14,318 nt of DNA from Asterionellopsis glacialis (Eukaryota > Bacillariophyta > Plagiogrammaphyceae > Rhaphoneidales > Asterionellopsidaceae): assembly GCA_014885115.2 (NCBI GenBank), contig WKLE02002430.1, positions 5,968 through 20,285 on the forward strand. The letters are read 5' to 3'. The translations under genes and the position numbers were made by a program. Below are positions 1-7,769 of the stretch, piece by piece. Numbering within the stretch: position 1 is the first letter of the stretch; every line of letters begins with the position of its first letter. Below the pieces are notes generated by a model. It was not told the origin of the DNA, made no database searches, and saw nothing but the letters and a program-made list of their open reading frames with translations.

Positions 1-27
1 CTCCTCCTCCTCCTCCTCCTCCTCCTC
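1..27. repeat. CTC/GAG trinucleotide microsatellite
   Basis: Nine perfect CTC units sit at the window edge and may extend beyond it. On the minus strand they are read in frame as a poly-Glu run in the GFA-like reading frame. Confidence 0.9.
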
Positions 28-117
28 AACTTTATCATTCTTCTTTGTCAAAGTCCATGATACTGTACCACATAAGCATTGACCCGAGAGGCAATCGTTA
101 TTGCAATTACGACTCAT
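1..117 (-). CDS. Partial GFA/CENP-V-like protein, N-terminus only
   Basis: An ATG at 117-115 on the minus strand opens a frame that stays open to the window edge (39 codons). It is the first Met after an in-frame TGA at 150-148. The start reads MSRNCNNDCLSGQCLCGTVS. The G-x-C-x-C-G-x-V-x-W pattern (residues 12-21) is the usual opening of the GFA domain, which binds zinc through Cys clusters and is found in glutathione-dependent formaldehyde-activating enzyme relatives and CENP-V. Nine consecutive GAG codons follow (residues 31-39, the CTC repeat at 1-27), so an acidic run interrupts the domain soon after its first strand. The rest, including the other Cys ligands, lies outside the window. The family call rests on about 12 residues; a chance resemblance is possible, and an intron could fall within the repeat. 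Confidence 0.5.
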   Translation of the reverse strand, partial: MSRNCNNDCLSGQCLCGTVSWTLTKKNDKVEEEEEEEEE

Positions 118-1296
118 AGGAAGAAGCAGCAGCAGTAGTTTCCTTTTTCATTTCTTGTTGTTTTGGCAGTTTTGGATGTTGTTCACGGTATTTTTACGAA
201 GTGCAATTGTCGTAGTGGAATAGCAATGTAGTATTGAGTGTTGGAGAGGTTTCGTCTTCTCCACGCTCCCATTAGTAATAAAAAATAGAAGTTCAGTAAT
301 GTTGTATCTTTTACAATTTGTACTGGAGGAGGATGGCAGCTTGATTATAAATGGGAAAAGATTGGGACCTCTTATTTTTACGTTAATTGCTGCGATGATT
401 CGTCTTAAGAATTCGATACCCTCCTTGAGTAGGCAATTCGATATCCTCTTCGAGTCGGACTCTAGTCAGTAGTAAGCAGCGGTAAGCAGCATGCATGAAC
501 GAGATAGCATGGTCAGTCTGCATCTGGTAGTGACTGCACAAGGAAGACAGACAACGTTCTTTTTTTGCCTGTTGTAAACGTCACTTACCGTACTAACCTA
601 CTATAGGGCCGACTGTAGTTTTTTCGCCTGGACCTAATCTCGTCCTAAAAAATAGATTGTTGTTGTCTTGTTGCTTCTGCCCTCTTTCTGACTTGTTGCC
701 AAAGAACAGTCAAAGAACACAATGCACAGTTGAGAGTTTCAAAGAAAACTGTATGGAGAAGTTTAGTCTTTGATACTACCGTAGACAGTAAACTGTCTGT
801 CGGCGACAGTCGTGTCTGTTACATTGAAGTTCTCAGTACCAGTATCGAGCAGTTGAAGAAACTTGGGACGAAGAGAGACCATCCTGATCTGCTTATGGAT
901 GTGCCTACGAACCATAAGCCTCTTAAGGATAAGGTTATATGGAATTCACAACGCCAGCTGTAGACTGACTACTCAACTATCAGTTCATTTTCATCTATTC
1001 AGTATGTAGAAAAGACAGATACCTTTGGATATTGGGCTCGCCCTTCAGATTCTTTGACCAGACATGTCTTTCTATTCTTTGGCGTTGATTCTTACGCAAT
1101 TCTGACAGCGAAGACTCGAGGAGCTCACATATCATGTGGGCTGTACAGCATTATAACAACCGGCAGTAAGTGAGATAGCGAGCAACCCGATATGAAAACA
1201 CACACTCACACAACAAATCACGGATATTATTGAATGCCTTCATGTTTTAGAAAACAGAGGGAGATTTCAGATTGTAAAGAGTAGACAGACTGCAGG
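118..1296. other. Gene-poor intergenic region
   Basis: This stretch separates the divergent GFA-like frame and the eight-span membrane protein, so it should hold both promoters. I see no RNA gene and no convincing coding region. The longest frame (730-963, 77 codons, TTG start) has no recognisable motif and no ATG. A degenerate 25-bp tandem duplication lies at 410-459, and GTAAGCAGC occurs twice in tandem at 472-490. Confidence 0.6.
410..459. repeat. Degenerate 25-bp tandem duplication
   Basis: Two adjacent copies begin with AATTCGATA and AATTCGATAT, at 410 and 435. The first 21 bases match except at three positions. The unit length is 25 bp. It has no inverted ends and no coding role that I can see. 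Confidence 0.6.
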
Positions 1297-2463
1297 ATGT
1301 TTTTCCCTCGAAATGTTCAACTTTGTCTACTTCTCTTGATCACTATGTGCCTTGCCGCGGGAAGTGTTACTATATTATCGATGTCTTCTTCAACCAAAGC
1401 AACCATGGCAATATGGGTTTTATTCCCCATCATTGGTTGTTGTTCTCTAATTTCAGCATCGATGCTTGGCGTCATGTTAAAACTGGAGAACCAAGAGCAA
1501 CAAGAAGAAGATTCTACGAATGTTACTGCAAGTAGTCGCATACGAACATCCATATGGTTCATCTTTCCATCAGCTATATCCTTATGGATAATTTTATTAT
1601 TACGTTTGACCGTAGGTGAATCCCATTTTCAGGGGAATACCCCCCAATTAGATTTTGGACCTAAAGATGGGATCGATATTGAAGATAATACGAATATTGC
1701 ATTTGAAAGTCATAGTTTCAATACCTACGGTCATTGTCTACAAGGGTTCCTTGCCTCTTTCCTTCAATTCCCCATTACAATTATAACACTTAAAACCACC
1801 ATGTTTTCAAGAGGTGGTGGGACAGCCCCACCATCTTCCTCCTCCTCCTCCAAAATATATGATTTCCTATCTATTATATCATCCTTTATGCTGGTCTATC
1901 CCACCTATAATTTTGTAAAACGGTGGGATGAAACATTTGCTACGTCCTCGTTTTCCAATAATGCTACAGAATGGAGTATGGGATTTCTAGTTGGATTTTC
2001 ATTAGGATTATTATGCTATACCAGACTCCTCTTTTCAGCAAGAAGAGCAAATAACAACAACAACATTGTGGATCATGTCGACAATGAAAGCAATAGTAAC
2101 AATGACGAGAACAACAACAACAATGATGATAACAACGACGTCTCTCAGGGTTGCTCTTGCTCATTACTATTTTTGTCAAAATTTACATTGCGGCTTCAAC
2201 AATTTATGGCATTCCTTTTACTTTTTACAGTCTTTGGTGCTTCCATACTTTTCGGACTTACATGGAATACTTGCAAAGAAGAAGAGGATCTCGATACTAT
2301 CCAAGATGATAATTGTTTGAATTATTCAGATAACGGTGATCCTAATATGCAAATCGTTATTGGTTTCCTAATTGTTCCAATTGTGATTCATACAGTGGTT
2401 ATAATAATTTCCAAAAGATGTAGTTCTGGATTGTTCCATTGTTTCATAAAACAGGCAGGGTAA
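1297..2463 (+). CDS. Eight-span integral membrane protein, unknown family
   Basis: A single open frame of 388 codons begins at an ATG. I do not recognise the family. Hydrophobic stretches suitable for membrane spans lie near residues 8-30, 37-60, 84-104, 147-166, 187-206, 227-246, 301-322 and 351-371. The first could instead be a signal anchor. A Ser run (180-185) precedes span five. A hydrophilic loop at 251-283, rich in Asn and Asp, separates spans six and seven. It is encoded by AAC/AAT/GAT-rich sequence typical of replication slippage, so it is probably a poorly conserved cytosolic or lumenal loop. Cys residues cluster in that loop (C-S-C near 286-288) and in the last loop and tail. No transporter, kinase or catalytic motif is visible. 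The overall shape would fit a small channel, transporter or receptor-like protein, but nothing chooses between these. The gene converges on the next with 134 bp between stop codons. Confidence 0.75.
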   Translation: MFFPRNVQLCLLLLITMCLAAGSVTILSMSSSTKATMAIWVLFPIIGCCSLISASMLGVMLKLENQEQQEEDSTNVTASSRIRTSIWFIFPSAISLWIILLLRLTVGESHFQGNTPQLDFGPKDGIDIEDNTNIAFESHSFNTYGHCLQGFLASFLQFPITIITLKTTMFSRGGGTAPPSSSSSSKIYDFLSIISSFMLVYPTYNFVKRWDETFATSSFSNNATEWSMGFLVGFSLGLLCYTRLLFSARRANNNNNIVDHVDNESNSNNDENNNNNDDNNDVSQGCSCSLLFLSKFTLRLQQFMAFLLLFTVFGASILFGLTWNTCKEEEDLDTIQDDNCLNYSDNGDPNMQIVIGFLIVPIVIHTVVIIISKRCSSGLFHCFIKQAG

Positions 2464-2597
2464 TTAAAAAAAGATATAGTCCTAGATAAAAACGTACTTT
2501 TTGAGAATGTGAAGATTTTTATCTAAAATGAACAACCAAGAGCTTTGAGACGTGTGAACGCAATGCTATATAAAGGTGGATTATCTTAAACTATGAA
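2464..2597. other. Short convergent intergenic gap
   Basis: Only 134 bp separate the stop codons of the eight-span gene (plus) and the ectodomain-repeat gene (minus). Both 3' UTRs and poly(A) sites must fit here or overlap. No canonical AATAAA is visible on either strand; GATAAA occurs on the plus strand at about 2484. Confidence 0.6.
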
Positions 2598-4703
2598 CTA
2601 TGGGTCAGATCGATTTTCTTTTTCCTCGTATACAACTTCCCCTTCTTCCTCCAAAAGTCCATCACTAAAACCTCCTCCTAATGATGGTATTGGACCATTA
2701 TGGTCATTATAATCCGGTGATGGAAAGAAATCATGTGATGTATCAATATTGAATTCATCCTGCGACGTGAACTCGCCTCCTTGCGCCAATAGGACCTGAT
2801 TCGTTGTTGGTTGATTAGACTCTGGCGGAGGAGGATACTCCTCTTCAAAGACATATACTTGATAATATCCATTCCCCTGTTCACAACATAATCCATCCTG
2901 AAAGTCATCCTTAATTTCAAATTGACACATGTACCCAGAGGGGACTTGTAACGTTTCTGTGATCAATTCCATTGGTGTTGTATAGGATCTCGATGGTTTA
3001 TCAAACACAATCATATCATTGTCATCAAAGGAAGATGTACAATTCATACTCCATCCTGTTTCAATTGGATACAAATCTAATTGTATAACAATACGTATGG
3101 ATATTCTTCGAGGTGGCAATAATTCCATCACAGGTTCGGTTGTGGGAGAAAGTGTTGGTGCCCATGTTGCTGCTGTCATGGCTTGAAAGGATATAGATTC
3201 TTCTTCTATGCCCATTGGCATACTAGGTCTATCTACTAAACGAAATGCCGGATTTGTAATGACTTGACCATAGTATATTTGATAAAAGAAAGATCCATCA
3301 CGAGTAGTGTTATTTGTTGGGGTTGAACCATCACGTGCCGCATCTTTAATGGTAAATATGCAATCATCACCCTCACCCACATAGGCAGGTACAGTTACAA
3401 TCCGATAAGACTGACCAAGATAATTTTGAGGTGGGACATTATAGATAGTTTTTCCATTACATACCAATTTCCAACTTGTATCTTCTGGTTTGTCATCTAA
3501 CTTTATGACAATTATAAGTTGTACCAGCGGTGTTGGTACCAACGTCGGTGACGGAGAAGGATATGTCGTTGGAATAAGTGACATTGTGGGGTTACCTGTA
3601 CTTATTACATCGGCATTGCCATCCTTACTTTTACTACTTTCTACAATAAAGTAGTATATTACTCCAGTAATCAGTCCAAGACCAATCAAACAAAAAATCC
3701 CATAGAACGATAGTTTGCATTTACTACCTTTTGGATCATCCTTTGCTTTTCTTGTTCTTTCTGACATTGGTGTAGCTTCTGCATATGGAACTTCTAAAAG
3801 TGAAGAATGTCTTGATGGACGAGTATTGGTTGTATCACCACCACTATAAGTACTAGTATCTCCATCACCGACATCGCGAACAAGAACAGCATTAACAAGA
3901 ACATCTACACTTGTAGTTGTAGGTAGTGCTTCAACTTCTTCCTCATTCACATTGGTGTTTCCATCAGAATCGTTATTGTAGAAAGCACTTCCACCTGCGT
4001 CTTCTTGCTGTTGAATGTGTGGTCCTTCGATAGCAATAGCTCCAGGTCTAGTAGCAATTGTAGAATTTGGATCTATAGGCACAGATCGATAACTTGAGTT
4101 TTCGTTCATAGATAATATACTATTGCGTGTATTTGGACGACAATACTGGGCTTTAGGGGAAGCTGATGGAGAATTGCATGTGTGGTTGGTGTCATTGTTT
4201 TTTGGTGCATTTTTACATTTATCCAAATTTGATGATAGTTCCGATGATTTTTCATCCCCATCTAATGCTATTCGAAGTGCAGCAAGAACCGCATTTCTTT
4301 CGATAGGATCATCAATCGCGATTCGCTCACATAAATCGTTATGAAGATTATGCCTTGATGGTGATGAAATTTCAAGTTGTGAATCATCTTGTTGGTGCTT
4401 CACCACCTTGTTCACGTCAGAAAAACTCGAATGACTGCTATGCAGGATTTCGATGCCAGTATCATCATCGTGTTTAGTTGTTGGCCTTCGATGTTTTGGT
4501 GACTGTTGCACAATCTTGTCTTTACTGTGCATGTTGTCATCACAACTACTATTTAAATTATGCTCACTCACAGAGGTCGAGAAGTCATCATGTTTTTTAG
4601 TTGTCGGATGGTTACTATTATAACGGGGAGGAGTTCCTGTCATGGTAGCAGTCGAGTTCTCGTCTTGATCATCATGAGTAATATCGGCCTTGTCGTAATT
4701 CAT
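2598..4703 (-). CDS. Single-span membrane protein with two tandem Cys/Asp-rich ectodomain repeats
   Basis: One uninterrupted 701-codon frame with an ATG start. Residues 1-325 are hydrophilic and rich in Ser, Asn, Asp and His. They end in a basic patch (RTRKAKDDPKGSKCK) just before one membrane span at about 332-353, so a type II topology with an N-terminal cytosolic tail is likely. A Pro/Ser/Thr linker (370-392) leads to two related domains at about 395-478 and 533-618. They share the pattern L-D-x-x-P-x-(E/D)-T-x-W, a Cys three or four residues later, then V-P-x-x-x-G, C-x-F-x-I-K-D and a final Y-x-V/I-Y. The second copy keeps the D-G-x-C-C-x-x-G-x-G-x-Y core. The first has lost the Cys pair and carries an NNTT glycosylation-type sequence instead. 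The tail is acidic and Pro-rich. Similar W/CC repeats are common in predicted diatom surface proteins, but I know no assigned function. A surface or frustule-associated role is inference. Confidence 0.75.
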   Translation of the reverse strand: MNYDKADITHDDQDENSTATMTGTPPRYNSNHPTTKKHDDFSTSVSEHNLNSSCDDNMHSKDKIVQQSPKHRRPTTKHDDDTGIEILHSSHSSFSDVNKVVKHQQDDSQLEISSPSRHNLHNDLCERIAIDDPIERNAVLAALRIALDGDEKSSELSSNLDKCKNAPKNNDTNHTCNSPSASPKAQYCRPNTRNSILSMNENSSYRSVPIDPNSTIATRPGAIAIEGPHIQQQEDAGGSAFYNNDSDGNTNVNEEEVEALPTTTSVDVLVNAVLVRDVGDGDTSTYSGGDTTNTRPSRHSSLLEVPYAEATPMSERTRKAKDDPKGSKCKLSFYGIFCLIGLGLITGVIYYFIVESSKSKDGNADVISTGNPTMSLIPTTYPSPSPTLVPTPLVQLIIVIKLDDKPEDTSWKLVCNGKTIYNVPPQNYLGQSYRIVTVPAYVGEGDDCIFTIKDAARDGSTPTNNTTRDGSFFYQIYYGQVITNPAFRLVDRPSMPMGIEEESISFQAMTAATWAPTLSPTTEPVMELLPPRRISIRIVIQLDLYPIETGWSMNCTSSFDDNDMIVFDKPSRSYTTPMELITETLQVPSGYMCQFEIKDDFQDGLCCEQGNGYYQVYVFEEEYPPPPESNQPTTNQVLLAQGGEFTSQDEFNIDTSHDFFPSPDYNDHNGPIPSLGGGFSDGLLEEEGEVVYEEKENRSDP

Positions 4704-5801
4704 AATTCTCTCAATGCTTTATGCTCTCTACGGAAAGCAGCCAATGACAAACGGTAAACAATATTTCTTACAATGCACTCTGTAGACGTATCGTATATAT
4801 TTAAGTTCTTTCTTGTTCGTGCGACAAAATGACAAGTCGTCGTTTGTTCGTGAATTCTTCTCTCTAGAGTCGTACACTTATTTTCTATTTGAAAGTTGGG
4901 ACAGAGCTTGAAAGTCGGTACAGGACGTCAATCGTGGTAAAATAGAGAGCAGAGCCTCTCTAGAATGAGTGTTTGTCGTTGTAGTATGTAAGTGGTACAA
5001 GTCCTACGAGGTCAGATACACTTTCAAATAATCAAGTTACTTATTATTGCTTTGACTGTGTCCTATACTGGAGAAAAATGTGTTTGAACCACGTGCATAC
5101 AGGAAGAGAAAAGCAACCCAAAAAGAGTGAGTACCGTTTCAAAGATGCGCTCCATAATAATTGATGTGGGGTTTTAACATGAATACCACTCAATATAAAA
5201 CTTCAGGAGATTTATTCGATTGGGAGTTCGGTTCGCGTTTTATTTGTCTTTTCATAATAGTATGTATACATATGGTACGAGGTACAATATCAAGTAAAGT
5301 AATAAATACAGAATACTGCTTAGCTACAAGGATCATTATTTTTCTTCTCAAAAACGAGGAATGTATGGGTCGTGGTTCTGAAAGTTTTGTCTAACATACT
5401 TGAAAGACATTAAAAGAAGTACAAAATGTACTGATCTATCAACTGTCTGTATCATATTATTATTATTTGAGTCCCATGATTCCAGGGAAGCCGCAAGCAG
5501 CCGAGCACGCGCCCTTTTTATTATGAATAATATACCTTCAAACTATACTGGTACGGTATCTACTGACTGTCCGCACTTACTGAGAGGTACCTGTAATACT
5601 TCTACATGCCTTACACACACATTTTAAAAAACCAACCATGCAACCACCCGAAAATCCGATTTACATGCACCGGTACAATGAAAGTCGACGATTATTAGAA
5701 CTATAGTGTTTAGAACGGGATGTAGCAATCTGTGAATGCAATTTGCAAGGAAAAAGAAAGGTGTTCATTTGTGTGTTACGGGAAAACAAAGCTCCTCGGC
5801 A
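4704..5801. other. Gene-poor intergenic region
   Basis: About 1.1 kb lies between the divergent 701-residue gene and the ankyrin pseudogene. The two longest plus-strand frames (5161-5394 and 5400-5627) lack a recognisable domain. I see no tRNA, no terminal inverted repeat and no long direct repeat. It presumably holds the promoter of the minus-strand gene. Confidence 0.55.
4792..4803 (-). promoter_or_regulatory. Possible TATA-like element
   Basis: TAAATATATACGA on the minus strand lies about 90 bp upstream of the ATG of the 701-residue gene. Position and sequence fit a TATA box, but AT-rich DNA produces such matches often. Confidence 0.25.
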
Positions 5802-7009
5802 ATGTCGGATTATTATGACAGTGAAGAAAGCAATGGCAAGCCATGCCTAACCCTCCTGGAGGAGATTTGACGAGGCGATTACGTGTCTGCTCTTACAGCT
5901 TTAGACAGTGGGAGTGATCCAAATGACACAGACTTTAGCCATGGTAGTTATACACTGCTCCATTGGGCAGCTGAGATGACTGATAAGGAAAACCTTATAG
6001 AAGCTAGAGCCAGGGTCCTTACGGGTTTGCACATGGCACAGTCCAAAAGAATCAGAAAATTACTCATTGACTGTGGTGCTCAGGCATGGAGAATTTGGTT
6101 AGGACAATTTGTATGGGATCTATTGGAAGATGAAGAAAATGATTGATGTTCTTTTGACAGCATGCGTAAAGCAAGTACTAGAGAAAATTTGAAGCAACAA
6201 CAAAGTAAGTACCGAGCTGACAAGCAGTGGTCTCGTGGCTGCAGCGTTGCTAAACAGAGTCAATGAAATGAAAGAGATTTATAAGCATGATATTGATGTT
6301 GATGTTAAAGATGATAGATGTGGAGTCACAGCTCTGAGCGAGGCCTCTAGACGTTGCAGCCTAGAAGCTGTTACTGCCCTTGTCGAGGAGTGTGGAGCTA
6401 TGGTTGGTTACAAAATTAATGAATATGGAGCAACAGCATTGTGGGTAGCAGTAACAAATAAGGAAATCAATATTGTGCAATTCTTATTGAAACAAGGTGC
6501 CAATCCATTCAGCAAATATGACATAGGGCCAATTCCTATGTTTGTTGAGTGCAACAAAGTGCAAGGTATGCTCCTCACAGAAAAACAGCAAATAATTGTA
6601 AAGGCCTATCTTTCAAACTTAGACAGTCCTAGTATCAGTGCTCAGAAAGCAAACACTTCCTTCCATGTATTCATTGCTTACGGCCACCAAAAAGACACCT
6701 GCACACTTTTAAATGCTGGTGCGATTCTTCCTCCTGATGTTTTGCAGACTGCGGTTGCATTTGGACAGACTGACACAATCGAACTACTCATTGCAGAAGG
6801 TGCACTGAAGACTTATGATAGTAGCTTGAAATGCAACTTTTACAGCCCATGGACAAGAAAACCTGACAATGACATTGTTCACAATTACCAAAAATAGGCT
6901 GGACCAGTCAATTGCTGGTGCAAAAGAGTGGTCACAACCGGCAGGTTCAATGGCATATAAAAAGAAACAGCAGCAGCAGCAGGATGGAGTATACAGACAA
7001 CAAAACTAA
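5802..7009 (+). pseudogene. Ankyrin-repeat protein gene, probably inactivated
   Basis: Translation gives clear ankyrin repeats spread over three frames. The first starts at ATG 5802 (MSDYYDSEESNGKPCLTLLE) and meets TGA at 5868-5870. It then continues in the same frame as R-G-D-Y-V-S-A-L-T-A-L-D-S-G-S-D-P-N, a normal ankyrin helix-turn, followed by YTLLHWAAEM and RKLLIDCGAQ, up to a second TGA at 6144. The second frame runs from just after a TGA at 6190 to TAG 6895, with repeats such as GATALWVAVTNKE, IVQFLLKQGANP and DTIELLIAEGA. The third frame is open from about 6870 to TAA 7007 and encodes LDQSIAGAKEWSQPAGSMAY, three Lys and five Gln. No GT-AG pair joins the first two frames in phase around the GTAAGT at 6205. 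Nonsense and frame changes together suggest a decayed gene. Ankyrin repeats mediate protein binding; the partner is unknown. Unrecognised introns or assembly errors are the alternative. Confidence 0.65.
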
Positions 7010-7717
7010 GAAAAGGCAAACAAGTATGAATATCACAAAGAATTCTTTGAAATCTGTTTTCCATATAAAGGACTTTTGTTGTGGTGGTTGTTGGTTGTCT
7101 CTTTTTATCTTTTAAGAGTTGTTGTATTGTAGGTTAGCTTTGTTAAATTTATCCCCAAGAGTACACTTACAAACTATAATATATAATTACCTTCAAAGTA
7201 AAGTAATCATAAGTATTCAAAACATTCAAAAATAAATAGTCAACACTTTTACTCCTGTTTCCTCGTTGGAGTCTTTGATCTTTGTATTTAAATGAGCTCG
7301 ATTGCAGTCAGTTCGTATTACAGTACATCCAAACTTCCCCACAGCTAAATAATGTAACGTGCGACCCGCGGTGGTCGAAACCCACACTCTCGTGTAGTGT
7401 GCCAATTACGATTTTAGTACAATATATACTTCTCGTTGCTTGATACAAGAATTGAACGCATAAAAGACTTCTGATTTCAGCAGTCCTACATGCGTACAAA
7501 TCAACTTGGTCTTGACGTACGAATGGCAAACTTCGCGCCAAAATTTTCAATTTTGAAATCGAGATCAAATCATGAATCAATTATTTGTTCATGAATGCGA
7601 GAGATTTTCAAGTCTCCTTTCGAGAACCGAGCAACCAACATGGGATACTACGACGCATTTCTTCTGTCAATTGCAAAAGGATCTAAACTTTAGAGAACTA
7701 GACAGAGTGTTTGCACC
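7010..7717. other. Intergenic region upstream of the ZRANB3-like gene
   Basis: About 700 bp, AT-rich in its first half, with no convincing gene. It should contain the 3' end of the ankyrin pseudogene transcript and the promoter of the ZRANB3-like gene. An exact E2F-type site lies at 7535-7542. An ATG at 7572 opens a short frame that overlaps the ZRANB3-like start. Confidence 0.6.
7535..7542 (-). promoter_or_regulatory. E2F-type site upstream of the ZRANB3-like gene
   Basis: GCGCCAAA on the plus strand is the exact complement of TTTGGCGC, matching the E2F/DP consensus TTTSSCGC. It is extended on one side to TTCGCGCCAAAA. It lies 175 bp upstream of the ATG at 7718. E2F drives S-phase replication and repair genes in animals and plants, which suits a fork-repair enzyme. 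An exact 8-mer match can occur by chance, and no expression data are available here. Confidence 0.45.
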
Positions 7718-7769
7718 ATGGCAAGTAATCATTTTAGCAGGAAAAAGTCTTTCGGCAAGACCACAATGA
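7572..7769 (+). other. Upstream open reading frame overlapping the ZRANB3-like start
   Basis: An ATG at 7572 opens a 65-codon frame that ends 49 bases past the ATG at 7718, in another frame. The peptide has no recognisable motif. If transcription starts upstream of 7572, it could reduce initiation at 7718, which has the better context (CACCATGG). Confidence 0.25.

Noticed and set aside
730..963. 77-codon plus-strand frame in the left intergenic region
   Set aside because: TTG start, no motif, and no ATG or splice signal that would link it to a neighbour. A decayed gene fragment cannot be excluded.
5161..5627. Two plus-strand frames of about 75 codons each
   Set aside because: No recognisable motif, AT-rich codon make-up like non-coding DNA, and no clear splice sites joining them.
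5868..6146. Selenocysteine or TGA readthrough in the ankyrin frame
   Set aside because: The TGA positions fall in ankyrin helices where no redox Cys is expected, and the gene also has frame changes, so simple decay explains it better.
6912..7115. 67-codon frame overlapping the ankyrin pseudogene tail
   Set aside because: The alternative frame (6899-7009) gives a more protein-like C-terminus, continuous with the ankyrin reading.
7308..7580. 90-codon minus-strand frame upstream of the ZRANB3-like gene
   Set aside because: TTG start, no domain, and it overlaps the probable promoter with the E2F-type site.
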